Below are positions 1-9,626 of a DNA stretch of 58,359 nt, piece by piece. Numbering within the stretch: the first letter of the stretch is position 1; each line of letters begins with the position of its first letter. Source of the stretch: CABZJG01 sp965659715 (GTDB taxonomy: Bacteria; Pseudomonadota; Alphaproteobacteria; Rhodobacterales; Rhodobacteraceae). The notes under the pieces are model-generated. The model did not search any database. It saw only the letters and a program-made list of their open reading frames with translations, and was not told where the DNA came from. The position numbers were made by a program, and so were the translations under genes. The stretch covers positions 1 to 58,359 of the forward strand of contig CBFHXE010000008.1 in assembly GCA_965659715.1 (NCBI GenBank), given 5' to 3'.

Positions 1-76
1 AGCACCCGAAACCATCATACCGATGGACCAAAGGCCAATCATGCACTAACAATCGTCTTGGACCAATCAGATAGGG

Positions 77-289
77 CTAGGCAGTCAGATTAATGGTGAT
101 CTTTTTGGCTGGAAGCGCCAAAGACAGATCATTGAGCACAGCGCGAATTCGGTCGCGGGCCTCGCTGACGGCTTTGTCGGGCAAGCCGACAATGGCAAAG
201 CCCGGCAAACCGGGGCTGATGGCACATTCCACATCCACTTCGCGCGGCTCCATACCCTCAAAGGTCACAGTGTGGGCGCGGGTGATCAT
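77..289 (-). pseudogene. comM/yifB (Mg-chelatase-like AAA ATPase) N-terminal remnant
   Basis: The 70 codons from ATG 289 encode the very N-terminus of a ComM/YifB-type protein: the opening MITRAHTVTFEGM, then ISPGLPGFAIVGLPDKA and a KKITINLTA block. Family members have about 500 residues, with this N-terminal domain followed by an AAA+ ATPase module. Here a TAG follows directly after NLTA, and bases 1-76 do not encode the expected continuation in any frame, so the gene is truncated rather than merely frameshifted. In other bacteria ComM is a helicase that helps integrate DNA during natural transformation. A complete copy could exist elsewhere in the genome. The alternative, a real short protein, is less likely because no complete domain is present. 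Confidence 0.7.
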
Positions 290-377
290 AAAACAAAAGC
301 CATAGCCAAAACAGTTATTGGCCAAATGATTTAGAAATGGTTAAATTTGCATGAATGAAGCAAGGGCCGCACTAGGC

Positions 378-956
378 TTAAGCGGAATGATTGATCCTGT
401 GAATATCCCATGTTCCGTTCTCAAAGCTGATTTGGGTCAGGGATAAATTATCTATCGCATGGCGCAGGGCGCGCTTTGGGTTTGCGCCTTCGGCGCGCTG
501 AATCTGGCTGATGATCACCCCGAAATGCACCACAATAATGAGCTCTTTGCCCGGGTGCGCTGTCATCAACTTATCCACTGCGGCGTTGATCCGAGCGGAA
601 AAGCCGATCCAGTTTTCACCGTTTGGCGGGGTGGCCGTGCCGGGGCTGTCAAAATATTCAAACACCCGATCCGGATCATCCGCATTGATTTGATCAAAGC
701 TTTTCAACTCCCAATCGCCGAAATTTATCTCGCGCAGCTCTGGTTGGTTTGGCAGGCGCAACTGACCCGAGCTTACCGCATCTGCGGTGGCGCTGGCGCG
801 GATTAAATCCGAAGACACCATCACCGCCTCGCCGGGCAGTTCCGATCGCAAGCGCGCAAGCGCGGCATGATCTGACAAATCTGCGGGCAGATCGGACCAC
901 CCCACCATGGTTTTAGCGTGGGTTGGCCCATGCCGTATAAAATGAAGTTTGGTCAT
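378..956 (-). CDS. Histidine phosphatase family protein (CobC-like alpha-ribazole phosphatase candidate)
   Basis: 192 residues of the phosphoglycerate-mutase-like histidine phosphatase fold. The phosphohistidine motif RHG is at residues 8-10, an internal acid lies in REINFGDWE, and the second histidine is in IVVHFG near residue 143. The start overlaps the stop of the upstream cobU-like gene in an ATGA arrangement, so the two are translationally coupled. That pairing suggests a CobC-type role, dephosphorylating alpha-ribazole 5'-phosphate in the nucleotide-loop stage of cobalamin assembly. Histidine phosphatases are promiscuous, so the substrate is inferred from context only. Confidence 0.8.
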   Translation of the reverse strand: MTKLHFIRHGPTHAKTMVGWSDLPADLSDHAALARLRSELPGEAVMVSSDLIRASATADAVSSGQLRLPNQPELREINFGDWELKSFDQINADDPDRVFEYFDSPGTATPPNGENWIGFSARINAAVDKLMTAHPGKELIIVVHFGVIISQIQRAEGANPKRALRHAIDNLSLTQISFENGTWDIHRINHSA

Positions 957-1486
957 GAGCGGTTCTCGGGCAGCTGACCTTTTAAAACCATCGGCAAACC
1001 GGCTGTAATCATTACAACCAAATCTGCAGCGGCAGCGAGGCGTTGGTTCAACCGCCCCTGGGCATCGCGAAACTGCCGCCCAAGGGCATTTTGCGGCACC
1101 ACGCCGTGCCCCACTTCGTTGCTGACAATCACAATAGGCGAAGCCGCAGCCGGAAGCGCCTTAAGCAGTGCATCACCGGCCTGATCGCAATTTTTTTCCG
1201 CCAGCATCTGATTGCTAAGCCACATGGTGGCACAATCGATTAACACAGAGTGATCTGCGGCTAATGTCCCTATAAGCCCCGCAAGATTGAGCGGTTCCTC
1301 AAAGGTTTTCCAGCGGTCAGAACGTGCGGATTGATGTGCAATGATTTTATTTTTCATCTCATTATCATATGCTTGGGCGGTTGCGACATAGATTAAATCT
1401 GGCGCAAGCGACGCTGTATAGGCTTCTGCCCAACTTGATTTTCCCGATGCGGCGCCACCAAGCACCAAAGCTATGTGTTGTCCCAT
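953..1486 (-). CDS. cobU: Bifunctional adenosylcobinamide kinase / adenosylcobinamide-phosphate guanylyltransferase
   Basis: 177 residues from ATG 1486, chosen because an upstream ATG at 1543 adds a non-conserved tail and 1486 is preceded by a GGA-type site. The P-loop GGAASGKSS is at about residues 10-18. The family block RSDRWKTFEEP follows near residues 54-64, and VIVSNEVGHGVVP comes later. CobU/CobP phosphorylates adenosylcobinamide and then transfers GMP to it, preparing attachment of the lower ligand of vitamin B12. The gene is coupled to the downstream histidine phosphatase by a 4-base overlap and is divergent from rpoH. In this group the symbol cobP is also used. Confidence 0.92.
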   Translation of the reverse strand: MGQHIALVLGGAASGKSSWAEAYTASLAPDLIYVATAQAYDNEMKNKIIAHQSARSDRWKTFEEPLNLAGLIGTLAADHSVLIDCATMWLSNQMLAEKNCDQAGDALLKALPAAASPIVIVSNEVGHGVVPQNALGRQFRDAQGRLNQRLAAAADLVVMITAGLPMVLKGQLPENRS

Positions 1487-1590
1487 TTTCTTATCCGAAG
1501 TGATCCAGTCGATGTCTTTGTGCGTAACTCTAATACAAAACACAATGATGAATGACGATCACGGTTGATTAAGTGAGAGAGGGTTAAAAG

Positions 1591-2466
1591 ATGGCTTTTG
1601 ATGGCGTATCAGAAAAAATGTTTTCGCGTCGGGCGATGAAGGCTGAGCTTTTGGATGCAGAAACCGAATTGCAACTGGCATATGCGTGGCGGGACCATCG
1701 CGATGAACAAGCTTTGCACAGGTTGATTAATGCTTACATGCGTCTTGCGATTTCAATGGCCTCGAAATTTAAACGCTACGGCGCGCCGATGAACGATTTG
1801 ATTCAGGAAGCTGGATTGGGGTTGATGAAAGCCGCTGATAAGTTTGATCCGGATCGGGGCGTACGGTTTTCGACCTATGCGGTCTGGTGGATCAAAGCGG
1901 GCATCCAAGATTATGTGATGCGCAACTGGTCGATGGTGCGCACCGGCTCAACCAGCAGCCAAAAATCCCTGTTTTTCAACCTGCGGCGCGTGCAGGCGCA
2001 GATCGAGCGCGAAGCTGCTCAAGAGGGCGAACACCTGGATAAGCATCAGCTTTACCAGAAAATCGCGACCGAAGTTGGTGTGCCCCTTCAGGATGTCGAA
2101 ATGATGGATGGGCGGCTGTCTGGATCAGACTTTTCCTTAAATGCGGTGCAGTCGTCAGAAGACGAGGGCCGCGAGTGGATCGAAACTTTGCAAGATGACA
2201 GCCAGCAGGCCGAAGAAACCTTTGAAGCCGACCATGATGCAGACAAACTGCGCCTGTGGTTGAGCGATGCGCTGACATCGCTGAACGAGCGCGAGCAGTT
2301 CATCGTTCGTGAGCGTAAGCTGCGCGAAAAGCCGAGGACATTGGAATCATTGGGTCAGGAAATGGGTCTGTCGAAAGAGCGTGTACGTCAGCTGGAAGCT
2401 GCTGCTTTCGGCAAAATGCGCAATTTTCTGCAAAAAAATGTCCAAGAGGTGCATCACTTTCTGTAA
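1591..2466 (+). CDS. rpoH: RNA polymerase heat-shock sigma factor RpoH (RpoHII type)
   Basis: 291 residues of a sigma-70 family protein. Region 2 covers about residues 44-116, including DLIQEAGLGLMKA and STYAVWWIKAGIQDYV. A clear RpoH box (SQKSLFFNLRR, about 123-133) distinguishes heat-shock sigma factors from RpoD. The region 4 helix-turn-helix is near 250-280 (LGLSKERVRQLE). Overall wording and the coaBC-dut neighbourhood match the RpoHII paralogue of Rhodobacteraceae, which is linked to heat and singlet-oxygen stress. A purine-rich GAGAGAGGG precedes the ATG. Likely targets in this same window are hsp20 and groESL, whose upstream regions carry CTTGA-type promoters. Confidence 0.95.
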   Translation: MAFDGVSEKMFSRRAMKAELLDAETELQLAYAWRDHRDEQALHRLINAYMRLAISMASKFKRYGAPMNDLIQEAGLGLMKAADKFDPDRGVRFSTYAVWWIKAGIQDYVMRNWSMVRTGSTSSQKSLFFNLRRVQAQIEREAAQEGEHLDKHQLYQKIATEVGVPLQDVEMMDGRLSGSDFSLNAVQSSEDEGREWIETLQDDSQQAEETFEADHDADKLRLWLSDALTSLNEREQFIVRERKLREKPRTLESLGQEMGLSKERVRQLEAAAFGKMRNFLQKNVQEVHHFL

Positions 2467-2541
2467 GAGTGCGCGGCGGCCGCTCTTGCAGAGCCTCATC
2501 AGAGCGCCTAGTGTCTTGGGAAACCCTATCCGAGGCGTATG

Positions 2542-3750
2542 ATGCTGGAAAATACCCGAATTTTATTGATTATCGGTGGCGGTATTGCGGCCTATAAATC
2601 GCTCGATTTGATCCGCCGCCTGCGCGAGCGCGGGGCCAGCGTGACGCCTGTGATGACCTCTGCTGCGGCAGAATTTGTCACGCCCATGGCGGTGTCTGCG
2701 CTGGCTGGACATAAAGTGCAAAGCGAGCTGTTTGATTTAACATCTGAAGCGGAAATGGGTCATATTGAGCTGTCGCGCAGCGCTGATTTGGTTGTTGTTG
2801 CCCCTGCCACCGCTGATTTGATGGCCAAAATGGCCGGCGGCCATGCCAATGATCTTGCCTCGACGCTGCTGCTGGCAACCGATACGCCGGTGCTTATTGC
2901 GCCAGCGATGAATGTACGCATGTGGACCCATGCGGCGACCCAGCGCAACATCAACACGCTTACGGCAGATGGGATTGGCTTTGTCGGGCCCAAAGAGGGC
3001 GATATGGCCTGTGGTGAGTTTGGTCCGGGGCGCATGGCAGAACCACTTGAAATTGTTGCGGCGATTGAAGCACGGCTGCAAAACCGCACACTTGCCGGCA
3101 AAAAAGTGCTGGTCACATCAGGGCCAACCCATGAGCCAATTGACCCAGTGCGCTATATCGCCAACCGTTCCTCTGGGGTGCAAGGCAGCGCGATCGCCCG
3201 CGCTTTGATAGATCGTGGCGCTGAGGTTGTTTTTATCTCGGGTCCGGCCATAGCGCCGCCGCCCTTGGGCGCAGAAGTTATCGCCGTCGAAACCGCGCAG
3301 CAGATGGCCGATGCGGTGGCAGCGGCTTTGCCGGTGGAGGCAGCTGTTTTTGCGGCCGCCGTTGCCGATTGGCACGTGGCGTCGGCCAGCAGCTCAAAAA
3401 TCAAAAAACAAAACGGCGCGCTTCCGGTTTTGGAGCTTTCTGAAAACCCCGATATTCTGGCCACCATCAGCCAAATGAAGTCGAAGCGTCCGGGTCTGGT
3501 GGTCGGCTTTGCTGCCGAAACAGATGATCTTCTGGCCAATGCCACCGCGAAACGCGCGCGCAAGGGCTGTGACTGGATCGTTGCTAATGACGTCTCGCCC
3601 GAGACCGGCATTATGGGCGGGTCGAAAAATGCAATTACATTCATCACATCGGACGGCTCGGAAAGCTGGCCGCGCATGGATAAATCGCAAGTAGCCGGCG
3701 AACTGGCCGACCGGATGGCGCAGTATTTGGCGACTGACAAGGACGCATGA
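2542..3750 (+). CDS. coaBC: Bifunctional phosphopantothenoylcysteine synthetase/decarboxylase
   Basis: 402 residues. The N-terminal flavin decarboxylase domain (CoaC) shows GGGIAAYKS, a LSRSADLVVVAPATADL block carrying the active region, PAMNVRMW, and ACGEFGPGRM. The C-terminal synthetase domain (CoaB) begins near residue 190 with KKVLVTSGPTHEPIDPVRYI and the Rossmann-like segment after it. It makes 4'-phosphopantetheine from 4'-phosphopantothenate, CTP and cysteine for coenzyme A. Two adjacent ATGs occur at 2539 and 2542; the GAGG at 2532 fits the second better. Its stop overlaps the dut start, so rpoH-coaBC-dut-moeB reads as one co-directional cluster. Confidence 0.95.
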   Translation: MLENTRILLIIGGGIAAYKSLDLIRRLRERGASVTPVMTSAAAEFVTPMAVSALAGHKVQSELFDLTSEAEMGHIELSRSADLVVVAPATADLMAKMAGGHANDLASTLLLATDTPVLIAPAMNVRMWTHAATQRNINTLTADGIGFVGPKEGDMACGEFGPGRMAEPLEIVAAIEARLQNRTLAGKKVLVTSGPTHEPIDPVRYIANRSSGVQGSAIARALIDRGAEVVFISGPAIAPPPLGAEVIAVETAQQMADAVAAALPVEAAVFAAAVADWHVASASSSKIKKQNGALPVLELSENPDILATISQMKSKRPGLVVGFAAETDDLLANATAKRARKGCDWIVANDVSPETGIMGGSKNAITFITSDGSESWPRMDKSQVAGELADRMAQYLATDKDA

Positions 3751-4214
3751 TGGTTGAAATAAAACTGAGTTGGTCAGAGGACGCTGACCGTGCGGTGGCT
3801 TTGCCAATGTATGAAACATCTGGCGCCGCAGGGGCAGACATTCGGGCCAATTTCTTGCCTGATGAACGTGCGGCAGGAGTGGTTTTGGCCGTTGGTAAGC
3901 GGGCTTTAATCCCCACCGGCCTGCGAATGGAAATACCCCACGGTTATGAAGTGCAGCTGCGGCCAAGATCAGGGCTGGCGCTGAAACATGGCATTACGCT
4001 TTTAAACAGCCCGGGCACGATTGACAGTGACTATCGCGGCACTGTCGGGGTGATTTTATTCAATGCCTCGGATCAGAATTTCCATATTGCCCATGGCGAC
4101 CGCATTGCGCAGATGGTGGTTGCACCCATTACGCAGGCAGGTTTTGAGCTGTCAGACGGCTTGAGCATAACCCAGCGCGGTACTGGCGGCTTTGGCTCGA
4201 CGGGGCAGGGATAA
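3747..4214 (+). CDS. dut: Deoxyuridine 5'-triphosphate nucleotidohydrolase
   Basis: 155 residues, a typical length for trimeric dUTPases. All five family motifs are present in order: GAAGADIRA, RPRSGLALKHG, the uracil-binding GTIDSDYRG, GDRIAQMVV, and the C-terminal phosphate-binding RGTGGFGSTG. It hydrolyses dUTP to dUMP and pyrophosphate, keeping uracil out of DNA and feeding thymidylate synthesis. Tandem ATGs at 3747 and 3750 overlap the coaBC stop. The gene ends one base into the next start (TAATG). dut next to coaBC is a widespread arrangement. Confidence 0.96.
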   Translation: MMVEIKLSWSEDADRAVALPMYETSGAAGADIRANFLPDERAAGVVLAVGKRALIPTGLRMEIPHGYEVQLRPRSGLALKHGITLLNSPGTIDSDYRGTVGVILFNASDQNFHIAHGDRIAQMVVAPITQAGFELSDGLSITQRGTGGFGSTGQG

Positions 4215-5266
4215 TGATATTCCTTGTGGTTCTGGCGCTGCTTATCTGGTTTGGTGGGCAGCTTCTAAATTGGCCGCGCGCATTACGCCTTGGCCTGCTC
4301 ACAGGACTTTACGCAGGCATTATGCTGATGCATCTGGTGCTGCCCGAGGGGCACGCGCTCCGGACGGCAACAGGCGAGACCATTGTGCCTTGGGCAACGG
4401 CGCTAGCGCTCATCATAGTGGTGCTGCTGTATCGCCGGGCGCTTGCCGCCTTGAGGAAAAAAACCAATGTTGACGCAGCGCTAGATCCGCCGTCTACCGA
4501 AGACAGTTTTTCCAGCACCGAGCTGAACCGCTACGCACGGCATATCGTGCTGCGTGAAATCGGTGGCCAGGGGCAAAAGCGTCTAAAACAGGCGCGGGTT
4601 TTGGTTATTGGCGCCGGCGGGCTTGGCGCGCCTGCGCTGCAATATCTTGCGGCTGCCGGGGTGGGCACCCTTGGTGTGATTGATGATGACGAAGTGGAAA
4701 ACGCCAATCTGCAGCGGCAGGTGATCCACCGAGACACTGATATTGGAACGGCCAAGGTGTTTTCTGCGCAAGCCGCAATGCAGGCGCAAAACCCTTTTGT
4801 GACGGTCAAACCCTATCATCGGCGGTTGACCGAAGAGATTGCCGCAGATCTTTTTGGTGAATACGACATTGTGCTGGATGGAAGTGATAATTTCGACACG
4901 CGCTATCTGGCCAATCGCACGGCAGTGGCGTTGGGCATTCCGCTGGTATCCGGCGCGCTGAGCCAGTGGGAAGGTCAGCTATCGGTGTTTGATCCCAAAA
5001 CCGATGGGCCGTGTTATCAATGCATCTTTCCCGAAGCGCCCGCCGAAGGGCTTGCGCCCAGTTGCGCGGAAGCTGGCGTTTTTGCCCCTTTGCCCGGCGT
5101 GGTCGGGTCCATGATGGCGGGCGAGGCGATAAAGTTAATTACTAATGCTGGCACACCGCTGCGCGGTGAATTGCTCATTTATGATGCGCTTTATGGCGAA
5201 AGCCGGCGGCTCAAAGCGCCGCGCCGCGCGGACTGCCCGATCTGCGGTGCGGGCGCAGCCTCTTAA
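4214..5266 (+). CDS. moeB: MoeB/ThiF-family adenylyltransferase with N-terminal membrane segments
   Basis: 350 residues, about 100 longer than a standard MoeB. Residues 1-80 hold three hydrophobic stretches (about 1-16, 27-42, 58-76) ending in a basic RRALAALRKK. The rest is an E1-like fold: NRYARHIVL, nucleotide loop VIGAGGLGAP (131-140), LQRQVIHR, and the region around PSCAEAGVF that normally carries the catalytic cysteine. Zinc cysteine pairs CYQC and CPIC are present. MoeB adenylates the C-terminal glycine of MoaD for molybdopterin synthesis; ThiF does the same to ThiS. No partner gene is nearby, so the carrier protein is not settled. The membrane extension would place the activation reaction at the inner membrane. 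Confidence 0.85.
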   Translation: MIFLVVLALLIWFGGQLLNWPRALRLGLLTGLYAGIMLMHLVLPEGHALRTATGETIVPWATALALIIVVLLYRRALAALRKKTNVDAALDPPSTEDSFSSTELNRYARHIVLREIGGQGQKRLKQARVLVIGAGGLGAPALQYLAAAGVGTLGVIDDDEVENANLQRQVIHRDTDIGTAKVFSAQAAMQAQNPFVTVKPYHRRLTEEIAADLFGEYDIVLDGSDNFDTRYLANRTAVALGIPLVSGALSQWEGQLSVFDPKTDGPCYQCIFPEAPAEGLAPSCAEAGVFAPLPGVVGSMMAGEAIKLITNAGTPLRGELLIYDALYGESRRLKAPRRADCPICGAGAAS

Positions 5267-5308
5267 TATGCGCCGATAGAGACAAAGATTGAACCAAAGG
5301 AGATTTTT

Positions 5309-7321
5309 ATGACCAACCCCTTACTGACCGACTGGGATACACCGTTTCAAATCGCCCCTTTTGACAGAATATCAGATGATGATTTTGCGCCAGCGTTCGA
5401 GCAGGCTTTGGCGCAGGACTTAAAGCACACCCTTGCTGTTGCGCAAAACCCAGACGCGCCCAGTTTTGCCAATACAATCGAGGCTCTGATGTCCACAGGG
5501 CAGAAACTGGATAAAGTCCTTTCTACGTTTTATACCATTGCGGGCGCAGATAGTAACGCTGCGCGCGAAGCACTGATGCGCGATTTTTCCCCTAAATTAT
5601 CCGCCCATAGCTCTGAGATTTATAGCAACAAGGCACTTTTTGCCCGTATTGATAGGCTTTGGACCGAACGCGGCGCGCTTGATCTGGATGATGAACAGGC
5701 GCGGGTGCTGATGCTGACCCACCGCAACTTTATCCGTGCGGGCGCTGGGCTTACCGGCGCGGCCGAGGTGCGGATGAAAGAGATTAAAGAGCGCCTTGCG
5801 GTTTTGGGCACCGAGTTTTCCCAAAACCTGCTGGCAGATGAGCGCGACTGGCATATGCAGCTGTCGGACAGTGACATGAAAGGCCTGCCTGAGTTCTTGA
5901 AGGCTGCGGCCAAAGCGGCGGGCTCAGAAAAAGGCGTGGAGGGGGCAATTATAACCCTGTCAAGGTCTTTGGTGGTGCCGTTCATGCAGTTTTCACCGCG
6001 GCGCGATTTGCGCGAGACGGCGTATAAAGCCTGGACTGCGCGGGGCGCCAATGGCGGCGCGACCGACAACCGTGATCTGGCGCGCGAGATGTTGGCGCTG
6101 CGCCAAGAGATGGCGAAACTGCTGGGATATCCCGATTTTGCCTCATTCAAACTCGAAACCGAAATGGCCAAAACGCCCGAAAATGTCCGCCAACTGCTTG
6201 ATGATGTGTGGACACCTGCAAAGGCTCGCGCCGAGCAGGACGCAGAGGTGCTGACTGCAATGATGCAGGCCGATGGTCTTAATGGCGACCTCGAAAAATG
6301 GGATTGGCGTTATTATGCGGAAAAGCGGCGCAAGGCCGAGCATGATCTGGATGAGGCAACGCTAAAGCCCTACTTTCAGCTTGATCGGATGATTGATGCC
6401 GCTTTTGACTGCGCAAATCGGCTGTTCGGTTTGAGCTTTGAGTCGGTTGATATCCCGCTCTACCATCCCGATTGCCGCGCATGGGAGGTAACGCGAAACG
6501 GCGACCATATCGCGTTGTTTATCGGCGACTATTTTGCCCGTGGATCAAAACGCTCAGGCGCGTGGTGTTCAGCCATGCGGTCGCAGGCCAAATTGCCCAA
6601 GGTGCAAGCCCCGATTGTGATCAATGTGTGCAATTTTGCCAAATCTGATCCGGCGCTGCTGTCTTATGATGATGCGCGCACATTGTTTCACGAATTTGGC
6701 CATGCTCTGCATCAAATGCTGTCAAATGTGCGCTATGAAATGGTGTCGGGCACTTCAGTGCCGCGTGATTTTGTGGAATTGCCCAGCCAGCTATACGAGC
6801 ATTGGCTCGAAGTGCCAAAGGTTTTGCAAAGCTTTGCCACCCATGTGGACACTGGCGCGGCAATGCCTGCCGATCTGCTGGACAAGGTATTGAAAGCGGC
6901 AACATTTGATAAGGGGTTTCAGACCGTGGAATATGTGGCCTCAGCCATGGTTGATCTTGCGTTTCACACCCAAGACGTGCCGACAGATATTATCGCGCGT
7001 CAGGACGATATTTTGCAATCAATGGGCATGCCGCCAGCGATCGGAATGCGCCATGCAACGCCGCAGTTTGGCCATGTGTTTTCCGGCGGTTATTACGCAA
7101 GCGCCTATTACAGCTATATGTGGTCAGAAGTGATGGACGCCGATGCCTTTGCCGCGTTTGAGGAAAAAGGTGATGCGTTTGATGCCGATTTGGCCCAATC
7201 GCTCGAGGCCAATATACTGTCGCGCGGCGGCTCGGAGGATCCTGAGGTGTTGTATAAAGCCTATCGAGGGCGTCTGCCGGGTGTTGGGGCGCTGTTGAAA
7301 GGCCGCGGCTTGTTGGTTTAA
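5309..7321 (+). CDS. M3 family metallopeptidase (oligopeptidase A / dipeptidyl carboxypeptidase type)
   Basis: 670 residues, the usual size of thimet-oligopeptidase-like enzymes. The zinc motif HEFGH is at residues 461-465, with the third ligand glutamate at about 490 in DFVELPSQLYEHW. A glycine/tyrosine-rich substrate segment (GGYYASAYYSYMW) lies near residue 595. These soluble cytoplasmic enzymes degrade short peptides released by ATP-dependent proteases and cleaved signal peptides. An AAGGAG site lies just before the ATG. It stands alone, 42 bases after moeB. OpdA and Dcp are not separable by eye. No signal peptide is visible, which argues against a periplasmic Dcp. Confidence 0.92.
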   Translation: MTNPLLTDWDTPFQIAPFDRISDDDFAPAFEQALAQDLKHTLAVAQNPDAPSFANTIEALMSTGQKLDKVLSTFYTIAGADSNAAREALMRDFSPKLSAHSSEIYSNKALFARIDRLWTERGALDLDDEQARVLMLTHRNFIRAGAGLTGAAEVRMKEIKERLAVLGTEFSQNLLADERDWHMQLSDSDMKGLPEFLKAAAKAAGSEKGVEGAIITLSRSLVVPFMQFSPRRDLRETAYKAWTARGANGGATDNRDLAREMLALRQEMAKLLGYPDFASFKLETEMAKTPENVRQLLDDVWTPAKARAEQDAEVLTAMMQADGLNGDLEKWDWRYYAEKRRKAEHDLDEATLKPYFQLDRMIDAAFDCANRLFGLSFESVDIPLYHPDCRAWEVTRNGDHIALFIGDYFARGSKRSGAWCSAMRSQAKLPKVQAPIVINVCNFAKSDPALLSYDDARTLFHEFGHALHQMLSNVRYEMVSGTSVPRDFVELPSQLYEHWLEVPKVLQSFATHVDTGAAMPADLLDKVLKAATFDKGFQTVEYVASAMVDLAFHTQDVPTDIIARQDDILQSMGMPPAIGMRHATPQFGHVFSGGYYASAYYSYMWSEVMDADAFAAFEEKGDAFDADLAQSLEANILSRGGSEDPEVLYKAYRGRLPGVGALLKGRGLLV

Positions 7322-7425
7322 TGTGATAGCGTGTTGGAAATGAACAATGTGAATGGAAACAAGCCCTTCTGTTTTTGGGGTGGTGAACAAAATAGAGAAC
7401 ATACATGGTTTTTTTCCACTTGCCG

Positions 7426-7456
7426 CTTGACAGTCCACATTGCCCTCCCTAATTAA
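7426..7456 (+). promoter_or_regulatory. Putative groESL promoter (heat-shock / sigma-70 type)
   Basis: CTTGAC at 7426-7431 is followed 15 bases later by CCCTAATT (7447-7454). That spacing matches the E. coli sigma-32 layout (CTTGAA, 13-17 bases, CCCCATnT). The same -35 also reads as TTGACA for the vegetative sigma factor, but no good -10 follows. It lies directly upstream of the CIRCE element. The -10 match is only partial. Confidence 0.55.
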
Positions 7457-7462
7457 CGTCCG

Positions 7463-7489
7463 TTAGCACTCGCCCAGTGTGAGTGGTAA
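7463..7489 (+). promoter_or_regulatory. CIRCE operator (HrcA repressor site)
   Basis: TTAGCACTC at 7463-7471, exactly nine spacer bases, then GAGTGGTAA at 7481-7489. The consensus is TTAGCACTC-N9-GAGTGCTAA, so 17 of 18 arm bases match. It lies 47 bases upstream of groES, between the putative promoter and the ribosome-binding site, as expected for HrcA repression of groESL. hrcA itself is not in the window. Confidence 0.93.
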
Positions 7490-7536
7490 TGGCCCGCAAG
7501 GGTTTAATTTAAATTTGAGCGTAAGGAGCCTTAGAG

Positions 7537-7824
7537 ATGGCATTTACACCGCTTCATGACCGCGTTCTGGTCCGTCGCGTAGAAGGCGATGATAAAACAG
7601 CTGGGGGATTGATCATTCCCGAAAGCGCAAAAGAGAAACCAGCCGAAGGTATCGTTGTTTCATGCGGCGAAGGCGCCCGTAAAGACAGTGGCGAGCTGAT
7701 CGAAATGGCTGTGTCCGCAGGAGATAAAATCCTGTTTGGCAAATGGTCAGGTACAGAAGTCACTCTCGATGGAGAAGAGCTTTTGATCATGAAAGAAAGC
7801 GATATTCTAGGCATTATTGCCTAA
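7537..7824 (+). CDS. groES: Co-chaperonin GroES
   Basis: 95 residues, standard length. It begins FTPLHDRVLVRRVEG and contains the mobile-loop segment KTAGGLIIPESAKEKP and the dome region near GEELLIMKESDILGI. GroES caps the GroEL cavity and drives ATP-dependent folding cycles. The start is preceded by GTAAGGAGCC, a strong ribosome-binding site. groEL follows after 40 bases in the same transcription unit, under the CIRCE element and the CTTGAC-type promoter. Confidence 0.98.
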   Translation: MAFTPLHDRVLVRRVEGDDKTAGGLIIPESAKEKPAEGIVVSCGEGARKDSGELIEMAVSAGDKILFGKWSGTEVTLDGEELLIMKESDILGIIA

Positions 7825-7864
7825 TCGCACCCCTAATTGAAATTTTTAGACGAGGATAAGCACA

Positions 7865-9517
<1,653 letters not shown>

Positions 9518-9545
9518 GCTGCTCAGCTATTGCTGATGAATTTTA

Positions 9546-9577
9546 GGGTCCAGCCTGCGCTGGGCCCTATTTTTTTT
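9546..9577 (+). terminator. Rho-independent terminator of groESL
   Basis: GGGTCCAGC, loop CTGC, then GCTGGGCCC forms a 9-bp stem with one G-U pair. TATTTTTTTT follows. It lies 28 bases after the groEL stop. Confidence 0.9.
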
Positions 9578-9626
9578 GCCCTGCTCTTGTGGTAGGACTA
9601 AATGCATATGACAAAAGGAATTCCGG

